The translations under genes were made by a program, and so were the position numbers. From positions 49,529-113,528 of the forward strand of contig CAZSYL010000003.1 in NCBI GenBank assembly GCA_964610745.1: a stretch of DNA of 64,000 nt. The letters are read 5' to 3'. Under the pieces are notes generated by a model. It did not search any database. It worked only from the letters and a program-made list of their open reading frames with translations, and was not told the DNA's origin. The stretch is from SHLQ01 sp964610745. GTDB lineage: Bacteria; Actinomycetota; Acidimicrobiia; Acidimicrobiales; SHLQ01. Shown piece after piece: positions 1 through 8,489 of this stretch. Within the stretch, counting starts at the first letter, position 1; each line of letters starts with the position of its first letter.

Positions 1-94
1 CGACCTTCGCTCCGCGCCGCTGGGCCTCAAAGGCCGAGGTAATTCCTCCACCTCCAGCGCCGACGATGACGATGTCGTACTGATGTTCAGGCAT
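1..94 (-). CDS. FAD-binding flavoprotein, N-terminal fragment (cut by window edge)
   Basis: Only about 31 N-terminal residues are present, reading MPEHQYDIVIVGAGGGGITSA and onward. The GAGGGG dinucleotide-binding motif after a short beta strand is the FAD Rossmann signature. The glycine pattern and following GAKV resemble the fumarate-reductase/ketosteroid-dehydrogenase flavoprotein group, but the substrate cannot be judged from this fragment. Its ATG overlaps by one base the TAA of the upstream phosphoesterase gene on the same strand, so the two are probably co-transcribed. Confidence 0.75.
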   Translation of the reverse strand, partial: MPEHQYDIVIVGAGGGGITSAFEAQRRGAKV

Positions 95-1458
95 TAGAGC
101 TGCTCCGTGTGGATTGGTTCGGCATCTCCGTCGATGCCAGGTACTTGGAAGTAGGTCATTGCGCCGCTTGGTCCTTCAATATCGAGGACACAGAACGCGT
201 GATGGTAGTGGTCGCCGTCGTGGCCCAAACGGCCTGCTTCACTCATGATCGGCGGCTCGGTGAACCCGGCGGGGAGTGCCAGGTTTTCGAGGGTTTTGTA
301 CGGTTCCCACATGAGCGCGACCGGCATCGACCCGGAGCCAATGCAGCGACCGCGTTCGAGTCCGGCGTACGGTTCGAACAAGGCCAGGTTGTGCTCATGG
401 CCCCACAGCCATATATCGATGTCGCCGAGGTGATTGCCGAAGGCGTCCATAAAGACCGGATTCACTGCTAGTGGGCGGTTGTCAGGGCTGCGAGCAATGT
501 TGCCCGATGCAGTGAACAACTGGTAGTGAGACAACATCACGGTCTTGCGACCATCGGCAGACTCGATCTTGTGACGTTGCCAATCGGCTTCTTTGGGGTC
601 GATATCGGGTGCTGCAGCCTGGGCTGACAGCGGGCTCCCGATCTCTGGAGGTGCGCCGATCGCGAGGATCTGCCAGTGCGAGTTTCGAAGGCAGAAATAG
701 CTGGCGGGCTGGCCGAGTTCGTCGATCAGCCAGTAATAGCCTTCGCCGCCGGCATAGAGATCATGATTTCCTGCGAGGTTGAACACCCGAGTGCGCGCAG
801 GAAGCATTTCGCGGACGATCGAAAGAAAGTGCGAATCCATTTCGTCTTTGGTGCCCGAGTAGTAGACATCGCCGAGGTGGATCACGATGTCTGGGTTCTG
901 CGCTCCGACACACCGCATGACGTTCTTTGCAATAGACGTCCCTGTTGCCCAGTCGGACACAAATGCGACGCGCACCTTGTCCATAGCGTTATCCATGGCA
1001 TCTTCGGGCTGCGGGGACGCAGCGTCTGGTGCGAGAGGGAGGACGAAGTCGTCGAGGGATTCGTAGTGGCGATACGGGGTGACGACACGGGCGTCGTCGA
1101 AATGGAGTAGTGCCTTGGCCCAGAGGGGGTCGCAGACCGAGAACTGCAATTCGGCTTCAAGTTCGCTGGCTCGTTCGTGGTCGCCGGTCGTCTTGGCTAG
1201 CGCAAGGCTGAGATACATGCGGGCACACGCGGAGACCAGTTCGCTCTTTGAAACGTCCGCTGCGAAGTCGAGTGGGTTGTTTCCCGCTTCCGCCGATTGT
1301 TCCATGACCTCACACGCGTCGCAGCTGGCTCTCATGACTGGGTGCTCTGATGCCAGAGCCGTATCGTTCTGGTCATCGCCACGGATTGCGGAGAGCACTG
1401 CGGACTGCCAACGGGACATGAATCCCATTGCATATGTCTTGATGGCCATGGCCCACAA
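94..1458 (-). CDS. Calcineurin-like metallophosphoesterase
   Basis: A 454-residue protein. The N-terminal ~160 residues are helical and unrecognised. The catalytic domain follows with the metallophosphatase motif set: D near residue 169 (FVSDWATG), GDVYYSGT near 196, GNHDLY near 230, SHYQLF and WGHEHN, which supply the dinuclear metal ligands. It should hydrolyse a phosphoester; the substrate is unknown. It lacks a signal peptide, so a cytosolic site is likely. Start is at MWAMAIKTY; the internal ATG codons nearby (MAIK, MGFM) are also possible. It is followed directly by the flavoprotein gene with a one-base overlap. Confidence 0.85.
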   Translation of the reverse strand: MWAMAIKTYAMGFMSRWQSAVLSAIRGDDQNDTALASEHPVMRASCDACEVMEQSAEAGNNPLDFAADVSKSELVSACARMYLSLALAKTTGDHERASELEAELQFSVCDPLWAKALLHFDDARVVTPYRHYESLDDFVLPLAPDAASPQPEDAMDNAMDKVRVAFVSDWATGTSIAKNVMRCVGAQNPDIVIHLGDVYYSGTKDEMDSHFLSIVREMLPARTRVFNLAGNHDLYAGGEGYYWLIDELGQPASYFCLRNSHWQILAIGAPPEIGSPLSAQAAAPDIDPKEADWQRHKIESADGRKTVMLSHYQLFTASGNIARSPDNRPLAVNPVFMDAFGNHLGDIDIWLWGHEHNLALFEPYAGLERGRCIGSGSMPVALMWEPYKTLENLALPAGFTEPPIMSEAGRLGHDGDHYHHAFCVLDIEGPSGAMTYFQVPGIDGDAEPIHTEQL

Positions 1459-1516
1459 TGTAGCTGAGCCGGTCGCAAACGGAGGCGATGGCGGTCATCG
1501 TGCTGCTCCAATTTTG

Positions 1517-2248
1517 ATGGCGAGGAACGCCTGGAGAAATTCCGGATTTGTGTCTCAATCTTGTGCCGAGGTTGTCGATCAAGTGACCGTGAGCGTTGCC
1601 GAGACCGAGCCCGATTCTTCATCTGGGTCAATGCCAGCCAATAGTGCGTTGGAGGGCGTAATTTTGTTCGGCGGCGACTACCGAGACGGAGCTCAAGCAC
1701 AGTCATGGGGGCGCTCGATTGCTCGTGAGTTGGCGATCGATGCGACGTTCAGCTGGAGCTATGAGGATGCACTAGAACATCACTATCTCGGTGGTATTGG
1801 ACCAGTTCCCCAAGCCATGGTCGCCTTCGATCGGTGGTTGCATCCACACGGATTTTGTCTCGTAGGGTCCGAGGACGGCACTGACGGGTATCGAGCAGTG
1901 GTCGTACCGCTCGAGAATCGCGACGACGCTGAATCCGCCGTCACCGCACCGTTTGATGTGCAGTCGCTAGCTAGAGACGAATTGGATTTGAGCGAGCTTG
2001 ATGCTGAAGCGGTTCGATCAACAAAGTTCCCACGCTCGAGACGTGGCTATCATCCCGCTGGTGTCGATCGACATCTCGACGTCGTGGCGGCACGCATCCA
2101 GGCGGACATACCAACCCAGGCGTTTCACATCTCGCCGCCTTTTTCGCGTCGTGATGAGGAGTTCGGCTCTCGTACGCTTGGTTACGACACCGATGAGGTT
2201 GACGCCTTTCTCCTTCGGCTTGTAGCTGCTGCAACCCGTCGGGGTTGA
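1517..2248 (+). CDS. Uncharacterised protein with C-terminal DivIVA-like short motifs
   Basis: About 243 residues if it starts at ATG 1517; GTG 1583 and ATG 1631 in the same frame are alternatives, and the frame stays open far upstream over the opposite-strand gene. The central part (FGGDYRDG..., FDRWLHPHGFCLVG) is not recognised. The last ~60 residues contain two copies of a motif like GYHPAGVDRHLDVVAARI and LGYDTDEVDAFLLRLVAAA. The GYD..EVDAFL pattern is the short DivIVA/DivI1A repeat found in actinobacterial cell-pole and division proteins. A role near the cell envelope is therefore an inference only. Confidence 0.6.
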   Translation: MARNAWRNSGFVSQSCAEVVDQVTVSVAETEPDSSSGSMPANSALEGVILFGGDYRDGAQAQSWGRSIARELAIDATFSWSYEDALEHHYLGGIGPVPQAMVAFDRWLHPHGFCLVGSEDGTDGYRAVVVPLENRDDAESAVTAPFDVQSLARDELDLSELDAEAVRSTKFPRSRRGYHPAGVDRHLDVVAARIQADIPTQAFHISPPFSRRDEEFGSRTLGYDTDEVDAFLLRLVAAATRRG

Positions 2249-2263
2249 CGATAACGTGGCGCT

Positions 2264-2779
2264 GTGAGTGGTGAACCACAAGCAGCTGAACGCTCTGGGC
2301 AGATCCGATTCTCAACCGTCGATCCGCGTAGCGATGATGCGGTGGGTTCGATGAGCGCCTACTTCGATGAGCTCGCTCGTCGATTCCCAGAGGGATTCGA
2401 CCCCGGTGACACGCTCGTCTCCGACGCGGCGACCTTCGATGAACCACACGGAGTCTTTGTCGTTGCTCGCTCTGAGGATGGAGGTGCTGCAATCGCATGT
2501 GGCGGCGTCCACCTCCTCGATGGGTCCTGCGGCGAGATCAAGAGGATGTGGGTGCATCCCGACTGGCGAGGCATGGGGATCGGTCGATCTCTGTTGTCGA
2601 CATTGGAGTCCCATGGCGCTCGCCTCGGATACGACCTGATCCGCCTCGATACCCATAGCGCGCTCACCGATGCGATCTCGATGTATCAGAGTTCGGGTTA
2701 TCGCTCGATAGAACGCTACAACGATAATCCGTTTGCGAAGCACTGGTTCGAAAAGGCACTCGAGGCCGAAACCCCGTGA
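2264..2779 (+). CDS. GNAT-family N-acetyltransferase
   Basis: A 171-residue protein starting at GTG 2264. The acetyl-CoA-binding motif A is clear: MWVHPDWRGMGIGRSLLSTLE with the RGMGIG pyrophosphate loop, followed by a motif-B-like MYQSSGYRSIERYN segment. This is a single-domain GNAT enzyme that transfers acetyl from acetyl-CoA to an unidentified amine. It starts 15 bases after the preceding gene and its TGA overlaps the GTG start of the next gene, so the three probably form one transcript. Confidence 0.85.
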   Translation: MSGEPQAAERSGQIRFSTVDPRSDDAVGSMSAYFDELARRFPEGFDPGDTLVSDAATFDEPHGVFVVARSEDGGAAIACGGVHLLDGSCGEIKRMWVHPDWRGMGIGRSLLSTLESHGARLGYDLIRLDTHSALTDAISMYQSSGYRSIERYNDNPFAKHWFEKALEAETP

Positions 2780-3795
2780 TGCGGAAGGGCTTGCGAGAGT
2801 TCATGAGCCACTCGGGAGCGCCAGCGGCCGGTGTGTTGGTGCTCGAACGTGACGGGTTGGTCGACTCAGCGGTCGCAGGGACGGTTCACCGCGACAGTCC
2901 ACACGTGGTGGAGCTCGACGATGTCTGGCACCTCGGGTCTTGTACCAAATCGATCACGGCGCTGCTCGTCGGCTGTTTAGTGGAGCGAGGCGACGTGGGA
3001 TGGGAACAATCGGTCGGGACTCTCTTCGAGGACCTGCATCCTCACCCTGGTTGGCACGAAGTAACGTTGACCGACCTCCTGTTGTGCCGTGGGGGAGTGC
3101 CGCCGAATCCAGCCCCGACCGAGATGCGAAAGCTCTGGGCGGATGCTTCGCCCCTCCAGACGCAACGGACCGTTCGAGCCACAAAGATCTTGGCCGCTGC
3201 GCCGAGTGGGCCGGGTGAGTTCTCCTACTCCAACCTCAGCTATACGCTCGTCGGTGCGGTAATCGATCGGGTGAGCGGTCAGGATTATGAAAAAGTATTG
3301 TCTGAACTCGTTCTCGATCCGCTGGGCATCACGTCAGCGGGGTTCGGACCACCAGAACGGATCCATGGACATGCTCCCAAGATTCAGATTGGCCGTTTCT
3401 TCAAGGGGCCCGGGTCGCCGATGTCACCAACGAGTTCTCGGTCAGACAACCCGACGCTGTTGAATCCTGCCGGGCGTTTGCATCTCACGCTCGCCGATTG
3501 GGCCACGGTCGTTCAGGTCTTTCTCAACGCTGGACAGCCTCTCGTCCATAAGGACACGTTCGATCACCTCACTACGCTCGCGAGCCCAGACACCATGGCG
3601 ATGGGATGGGGCAACGGTTCATTGCTCGGGGGCTCACTGGCTATGCAGGGAAGCAACCGAATGTGGAGCGCAACCGCACTCCTGGACGAGTCGTTCGAGG
3701 CGGCGGTGCTGGTGGTAGCCAACGACGGACGTGATTCGGTCCTGGACCTTTCCGCACAGTTCGCAGGGGCGCTTCTCAACGAACACCGCAGCTAA
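2776..3795 (+). CDS. Beta-lactamase-family serine hydrolase
   Basis: A 339-residue class C beta-lactamase/esterase fold protein. The SxxK nucleophile motif is SCTK at residues 55-58 and the YSN motif is at 151-153 (FSYSNLSYTLVG). No signal peptide is visible, so it may be a cytosolic esterase or peptidase rather than a true beta-lactamase. The GTG start overlaps the preceding acetyltransferase stop by four bases; ATG 2779 is the alternative start. Its 3' end overlaps by four bases the end of the convergent gene on the other strand. Confidence 0.82.
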   Translation: MMRKGLREFMSHSGAPAAGVLVLERDGLVDSAVAGTVHRDSPHVVELDDVWHLGSCTKSITALLVGCLVERGDVGWEQSVGTLFEDLHPHPGWHEVTLTDLLLCRGGVPPNPAPTEMRKLWADASPLQTQRTVRATKILAAAPSGPGEFSYSNLSYTLVGAVIDRVSGQDYEKVLSELVLDPLGITSAGFGPPERIHGHAPKIQIGRFFKGPGSPMSPTSSRSDNPTLLNPAGRLHLTLADWATVVQVFLNAGQPLVHKDTFDHLTTLASPDTMAMGWGNGSLLGGSLAMQGSNRMWSATALLDESFEAAVLVVANDGRDSVLDLSAQFAGALLNEHRS

Positions 3796-5321
3796 CCGGT
3801 GACGATGACCATCTCGGTGGCGCGGTTGGGTTCTCCGGGCGCGAAGTCGTCGCCTTCGACGCTCACGACCAGGATCGTGTTTCCGCCGGTCGCGAGCGGG
3901 ACGCCAGTGAGCTCTGTCGACTCGCTGCAATCGGTTGAGGTGACCGGATCACCGAGCTGCACGCCAAGCTGCTCGAAGCTCGTCACGCTGACCGTGGCAC
4001 ACGCACCTGTCGTCACGATCGCACGTACGGTCCCGGCATCTACGGTGGGTTCGACCGAGAGAATGGAAATAGGGTCAACCTGAGACCCGGATGCATCGAT
4101 GGCGACCTCAGTTCGGACGGTGATCGACTCGGTAGCGGTGTTGCCATCACCTTGACCAGCACCGTCGGCTTCTGCGCTCAATACGACCACATAGCTCGTA
4201 TCCGGCTCCAAGGCGTCGGTCCAGAGCCCAGGGATAGCCGAATGATCGGTTGAACAGCCACGGGGAAAGCCATCGTGGCGACCAATCTCGGCGCCGCCGA
4301 CCTCCCTCACCACGAACGATGCGTTCGTGCATACGTTTGTACTGAAGTCGATGCGAACACTCGAGGCGTCGGTCTCCATCTGCTCGATCGAAGTGAACTC
4401 AACCGCTGCAATTTCGCGAGCTTGTGGATCGTCGGGTGTTTCGCGTGGTGGGGTGGTCACCTCGAGCACGTCGGTCACAAGGTTTCCGTACTGACGGCCG
4501 CGAAGGTCGCCATTGGCTTCGACGGAGACGACGACCACGTAGGTTGTTTCGGGCGTCAGGGGAGCGGTCCAAACCCCCGGCACACCCAGGTGCTTGGACG
4601 TGCATCCACCGGGATGACCGTTGTTGCGTCCAACCTCGATTCCTGTTTCCTGATCGATAATGATGAACGTGCCGTTCGCGCACTCGCTCGTCAGATACTC
4701 GAACTGGAAGTTCGATGCTTGCAGGTTCGTCACGCGGAGATTGATCAACTCAACCATCGGTGTTTCTGAGTCTGCTTGCGGATCTGGATCTCCGCCGAGA
4801 GTCCTGAATGTGAGCATGCTCGACTGCACTGCCGGGGGCCCGATCAACGTGGCCTGCAGCTGATATTCGGTGCCTGGCTCCAGGCCCTCCACCCGCGCGG
4901 TCACGAACTCTCCATCGGCCAAGACTCCGTCGGTGGTTCCAACAACCTGACCTCCCTCGGTGACGACTCCGGTGTACGCCGTTTCCAACGTTGATCCGAG
5001 GCGAAAGCGAATAAAGTCCTCGCCGAGCTGGGCGACTTCAACGTCGGTCGTCACCTGAGGCCCCTCAGAGACGTCGGTGTCGTCTTCAACGACGTTGGCA
5101 TCGACGGTAGCCGGCGCGTTGGTCGTCACCGTTTCGTCGGCCTCTTCCGGCGCGCTGTCGTCTTCTTCTGGCTCAGCATCAGCAACGCTCGTGTCTGGTG
5201 CTTCGGACTCAATCACCGAATCGATGGCTGCTAGTTCTACCTCGTCGGAATTGCGCGAGAGCGCGAACAACCCTGCGACGAGCGCGACCAGCCCGATCGC
5301 GACAACCCCCAACTTTGCCAC
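3792..5321 (-). CDS. Secreted or membrane-anchored protein with tandem beta-sandwich repeats
   Basis: A 509-residue protein. It has an N-terminal membrane segment (VVAIGLVALVAGLFAL), an acidic Thr/Glu linker (~30-95), one Fn3-like domain (~95-185) and then three related ~100-residue repeats. Each repeat has a conserved Cys pair, for example ECANGTF...GGCTSKH and VCTNASF...RGCSTDH, about 28 residues apart, suggesting one disulfide each outside the membrane. The domains are clearly paralogous to those of the gene 3 bases upstream. It is the last gene of the sigma/anti-sigma operon, so it probably belongs to that regulon's envelope output. The third repeat is the most diverged. Function unknown. 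Confidence 0.78.
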   Translation of the reverse strand: MAKLGVVAIGLVALVAGLFALSRNSDEVELAAIDSVIESEAPDTSVADAEPEEDDSAPEEADETVTTNAPATVDANVVEDDTDVSEGPQVTTDVEVAQLGEDFIRFRLGSTLETAYTGVVTEGGQVVGTTDGVLADGEFVTARVEGLEPGTEYQLQATLIGPPAVQSSMLTFRTLGGDPDPQADSETPMVELINLRVTNLQASNFQFEYLTSECANGTFIIIDQETGIEVGRNNGHPGGCTSKHLGVPGVWTAPLTPETTYVVVVSVEANGDLRGRQYGNLVTDVLEVTTPPRETPDDPQAREIAAVEFTSIEQMETDASSVRIDFSTNVCTNASFVVREVGGAEIGRHDGFPRGCSTDHSAIPGLWTDALEPDTSYVVVLSAEADGAGQGDGNTATESITVRTEVAIDASGSQVDPISILSVEPTVDAGTVRAIVTTGACATVSVTSFEQLGVQLGDPVTSTDCSESTELTGVPLATGGNTILVVSVEGDDFAPGEPNRATEMVIVTG

Positions 5322-5324
5322 GCC

Positions 5325-6392
5325 CTACTCCGTTTCGATCGTTGTACTTTGAGTCGTGAGATTGCCGAGGAGTTCTCCGTCCTCGACCGCCTCTGCTTCT
5401 ACGATAATGACGTACCGCAACCCGGGTTCCAGCGGTGCGGTGGTCGTGCCTGGTTCAACCAGGTGCTCGGTGCCACACGCTGCGTCCGGGTTCGCGTCAT
5501 GACGAGCCACCTCAGCTCGATCCGCTGCGTCCAGCACAACAAACGAGGCCAGAGCACAGACGTTTGTGGCGAACCGCACCTCGACGGCGGTCTGCGAAAT
5601 GAGCTCCGTCCGAAGTTCTGATATCTCGACCGGTGTGTCGCCGCCGCTGCGGAACTCAAGGCGAGGCGAGCTCACGCTCGGTGCGCCGAGCAGCGTGATC
5701 TCCACGTTGTACAAGGTGGAGCCTGCAAGGTCATCAAACTCCACCTCAGTTGTCTCTCCGGCGGCCGTGCTTCCGCCGGTCGTGGCAATGATGTCGCTGC
5801 CGCGTCGAATGGTGGCGTTAAAAACAGTCTGTGTCGTTGGACTGAATGCCAATCGGACACTGTCGTCGGTGACCTCGAGCAAAGCCACGGGCGCTGCGAA
5901 TCCGAGTGGTTCGATGATCGGATTCGGTCCCTCATCGTCGAGGAGTGGAGGGGCGGTCCCTTCGCTTTGCTCGACAGATGTCGATGCCTGAGCGTCGGGT
6001 GGCTGATCAGCCGTCACCGTGGACGACCGCGACATCTGAGAGAGCCAGAGTCCTCCACCGATCAGGCCGATCAGTATCGCCGCAGCAGCGAACCATCTCG
6101 GCGCGTCACCGCGACCTCGGTCTGGCTGGAACGAAGTGATGTTCTCATCAACAGCCGGTTCTTGTAGCCCGGGGACCAGGACCTCGAGAGGTGGTCGAAG
6201 GTCCAGAACCACTCCCTCGTGGGGATCGTCATCGTCGACGACGACTCGATCTACCGGCGTCAACGTTGTCGATGTTGACTCGAGCTCAGACCACAGCCGA
6301 GCTGCGAACCCCTCCGGTACGGCAATCGCATTATCGTCGAAGCCGTCGAAAGCTGCTCGCATTTCTTCATCAATAGGCTCGCGATTATTCAT
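5325..6392 (-). CDS. Transmembrane anti-sigma-like protein with extracellular beta-sandwich repeats
   Basis: A 355-residue protein. The N-terminal ~110 residues are cytosolic and acidic (MNNREPIDEEMRAAFDGFDD) in the position of an anti-sigma domain, although no HxxxCxxC zinc motif is present. One membrane helix follows (WFAAAAILIGLIGGGLWLS, ~100-120). After a Ser/Thr linker there is a Fn3-like domain and a Cys-pair repeat (VCALASF...AACGTEH). Its ATG overlaps the sigma-factor TGA (ATGA), the usual arrangement of a cognate sigma/anti-sigma pair. The sensor role is inferred from context, not from a recognised domain. Confidence 0.72.
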   Translation of the reverse strand: MNNREPIDEEMRAAFDGFDDNAIAVPEGFAARLWSELESTSTTLTPVDRVVVDDDDPHEGVVLDLRPPLEVLVPGLQEPAVDENITSFQPDRGRGDAPRWFAAAAILIGLIGGGLWLSQMSRSSTVTADQPPDAQASTSVEQSEGTAPPLLDDEGPNPIIEPLGFAAPVALLEVTDDSVRLAFSPTTQTVFNATIRRGSDIIATTGGSTAAGETTEVEFDDLAGSTLYNVEITLLGAPSVSSPRLEFRSGGDTPVEISELRTELISQTAVEVRFATNVCALASFVVLDAADRAEVARHDANPDAACGTEHLVEPGTTTAPLEPGLRYVIIVEAEAVEDGELLGNLTTQSTTIETE

Positions 6393-6880
6393 GAGGCCAC
6401 CTCTTCGAATTGGGCTCGGAACGAGCGACGAGCTCGAGCCAGAGCGGATTCAGCGGCGGCTTCGGAAATGCCGGCCTGTTCGGCCAGCTCCGACAGTGAT
6501 AGGTCGTCAACGTATCGAAGGGTCAGCAGGGTCCGTTGCTTGGTCGGGAGCCTGTCGAGCGTGGCCATGACGTCCGACCAACTTCCGCCAGCCAAGCTCT
6601 CTGCTGATTCTTCGAACAGTTCCTCTACGCGAGGTTCCACCAGGTGCGCAATCCGACCACGCCGTTCAGAACGGCGCCAATGGTCGATGACCTTGTTCTT
6701 GGCAGTCGCCATCAACCAGGGTGCGCTGATTGTTTCCTGGACGCCGCTAGACAAGGCGCGAACCGCGGCGTGAAAGACTTCACTCGTAATCTCCTCACCG
6801 TGCAGCTTTCCGACGCGGGAAGTGACGTACCGGTACACGACCGGAAGCATCTCTTTGTAGAGGACCGCGAAGTCATCCAT
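6389..6880 (-). CDS. ECF-family RNA polymerase sigma factor
   Basis: 163 residues from ATG 6880 (MDDFAVLYKEMLPVVYRYV); the frame stays open 42 codons further upstream, but homology begins here. Region 2 is seen in YRYVTSRVG...EEITSEVFHAAV and PWLMATAKNKVIDHWRR. Region 4 is seen in LDRLPTKQRTLLTLRYVDDLSLSELAEQAGISEAAAESALARARRSF with its helix-turn-helix. It should redirect RNA polymerase to an envelope-related regulon and probably activates its own operon. It overlaps the anti-sigma-like gene by four bases. Confidence 0.9.
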   Translation of the reverse strand: MDDFAVLYKEMLPVVYRYVTSRVGKLHGEEITSEVFHAAVRALSSGVQETISAPWLMATAKNKVIDHWRRSERRGRIAHLVEPRVEELFEESAESLAGGSWSDVMATLDRLPTKQRTLLTLRYVDDLSLSELAEQAGISEAAAESALARARRSFRAQFEEVAS

Positions 6881-7170
6881 GGGTTTGGACCGCCCGCTGA
6901 GGTCGTTGGTCGAGGAAATCTCGGTCCCACAATTTCTCACAGACAGAGGTTCTTCTACAAAACGGACACCCATGACTGGACGCTTCGCCTCTCCAAGTCC
7001 AACCATCCGCTCTGGTCAGGGGCCGCCTTCCCCTGACCAGACCGGCTGGTTCGCCAGCGAATTCCGCCGGCTTACAAGACTCATCGAATGAGGGGCGCGT
7101 TAGCTGTCGCGAATGTACAAATTTCCTTTTTGCGGCGGATGTTCGGGACCGCAAGCCTGCCTCTGCGCGC
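6881..7170. other. Intergenic spacer upstream of the sigma operon
   Basis: About 290 bases between the sigma-factor start and the 21-bp repeat array. The sigma frame continues open to 7006 but without recognisable protein similarity. The promoter of the sigma operon must lie here; I cannot assign -35/-10 boxes with confidence. A single partial copy of the repeat core (TAGCTGTC) occurs at 7101. Confidence 0.4.
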
Positions 7171-7349
7171 TAGCTGTCTGTGACAGTGTCCTAGCTGTCT
7201 GTGACAGTGNNNNNNNNNNNNNNNNNNNNNNNNNNNNNNNNNNNNNNNNNNNNNNNNNNNNNNNNNNNNNNNNNNNNNNNNNNNNNNNNNNNNNNNNNNN
7301 NNNNNNNNNCTAGCTGTCTGTGACAGTGTCCTAGCTGTCTGTGACAGTG
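7170..7349. repeat. 21-bp tandem repeat array interrupted by an assembly gap
   Basis: Unit CTAGCTGTCTGTGACAGTGTC, starting at 7170 and 7191 on the left of the gap and at 7310 and 7331 on the right, so the period is exactly 21. Each unit contains the perfect hairpin CTGTC-TGT-GACAG. On the minus strand the unit encodes TVTDS followed by a stop; the rightmost copy is the genuine end of the lipoprotein gene, so the array repeats that gene's 3' end outward. The copy number is unknown because both contigs end inside the array. Confidence 0.85.
7210..7309. other. Assembly gap (100 N)
   Basis: Exactly 100 N, a placeholder length. Both flanks are the same 21-bp repeat, so the missing sequence is probably more of the array. 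Confidence 0.98.
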
Positions 7350-7753
7350 ACGTCCACGGTATCGGTAGCGACTTCTCCGCCGGAGTCTTCGATCGAGAGC
7401 TCGATCGTCCACACGCCGACCTCGTCGACCTCCATCACGTTTTCGAGCGTGAAGGAGCAGTCACTGCTCTCCTCGCGGAGGAACTTGCCCGCATCGTCGG
7501 CGTTGGCACCTGGAGTTTCGAGAATCAACCACTCGAAGTTGACGATGTCGCCGGTTGAGGCGCAGCCATCGAACACCGGGGCTTCTCCTGTGACTACAGA
7601 TATGTCTTCGCCAGCGTCGGCTTGGAGCGAGTCTGAGGATCCGGAACATGCCGCTAGCACGAGAACGAATGCGGCTGCGATTCCGGCCTTGCGGACCAAA
7701 CCTGCGCGCTTTGGTTGTGGAGTTGACAGAATTTTGGACTGAATGCTCAACAT
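7331..7753 (-). CDS. Small lipoprotein with a PKD-like domain
   Basis: A 140-residue protein with a positively charged N-terminus, a hydrophobic stretch and a lipobox ending LAAC near residue 35, so it should be lipidated and membrane anchored outside the cell. The mature part (ADAGEDISVVTGEAPVFDGCAS...FEWLI...GVWTIELSIEDSGGEVATDTVDVTV) follows the PKD pattern: a loop of Asp/Gly, F-x-W, and a terminal D.V.VTV strand. Two further Cys may form a disulfide. The gene ends inside the 21-bp repeat array; the TVTDS-stop end is itself the repeat unit. Confidence 0.75.
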   Translation of the reverse strand: MLSIQSKILSTPQPKRAGLVRKAGIAAAFVLVLAACSGSSDSLQADAGEDISVVTGEAPVFDGCASTGDIVNFEWLILETPGANADDAGKFLREESSDCSFTLENVMEVDEVGVWTIELSIEDSGGEVATDTVDVTVTDS

Positions 7754-7879
7754 GTGACCATTGTCGCACGGATCTCGCCGGAGTTCGTCATCCTTACCAA
7801 TTGTTCCGAAACGTCCTGTGAACTCAGAGACCTGGGCTTGCGAATAGAGCCATGTGTGGGTAAATGCGCCGTCGTCCTC

Positions 7880-8365
7880 ATGACCACGGCCAGCGGGCTA
7901 GGTACTTTCGGGGGAATGAATCCCGAAGGCGACTCGGCTGCGCACAACCCAGGAACTGGTAATACTGGTCGAGGTGCGACGTTTACGATCGCAGACTTTC
8001 ACGAGGCCCGGGAGCTTGGACCGGTCGTCGGAACGCTCTTTGGCAAGGTGACCAAGGGTCTCCGGTGCCTGGACGGGGATGCGCTAACGGTTGCGGACTT
8101 CAGTGGCTCGGTCGATATCTGGGTTCCCCGTTCGGTGCCAAAGACCGAGTTCGGAGCCGAGAAGTGGTTCGAATTCGACATTGTGGCCGAGCACGCCGAC
8201 GACGATGTGATCGACCTAGCAGCCCAACGCAAGGCAGTGACCGAGGCAGCCATCGCTGGTGACGCTCAGGCCGCAGGAGCTCTGGCGCTCGACCTGATAA
8301 TCGCAATTCAAGGGGCGACTCGACCAATCGTTGCGAACTCTCAACGATTTGTGGAGCGAAAATAG
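7880..8365 (+). CDS. Uncharacterised protein
   Basis: About 161 residues from ATG 7880 (MTTASGLGTFGG); the same frame is open back to 7754 and ATG 7916 (MNPEGDSAAH) is another candidate start. The N-terminus is Gly/Asn rich and low complexity. The body (FTIADFHEARELGPVVGTLFGKVTKGLRCLDGDALTVADFSGSVDIWVPRS) looks like a compact soluble domain with a C-terminal helix. No signal peptide or known motif is seen. It is divergent from the lipoprotein gene, so both promoters lie in 7754-7879. Confidence 0.55.
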   Translation: MTTASGLGTFGGMNPEGDSAAHNPGTGNTGRGATFTIADFHEARELGPVVGTLFGKVTKGLRCLDGDALTVADFSGSVDIWVPRSVPKTEFGAEKWFEFDIVAEHADDDVIDLAAQRKAVTEAAIAGDAQAAGALALDLIIAIQGATRPIVANSQRFVERK

Positions 8366-8489
8366 GTTCGGTCGTCCAAAAATTTTCTTTCGAAACTGGA
8401 CCAAAAGCCTCTAAACGGAATCGCCTCTTACTCCGATAGGCGTAGAGGGAACGTGACAGGTTGCAAAACCTTGCATTCAGGAAGGCCTG

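Noticed and set aside
1079..1516. Extension of the DivIVA-like gene to 1079
   Set aside because: This part overlaps the metallophosphoesterase on the other strand and has shadow-like composition.
7170..7349. CRISPR array
   Set aside because: Units are directly abutting 21-mers without spacers, and no cas genes are nearby.
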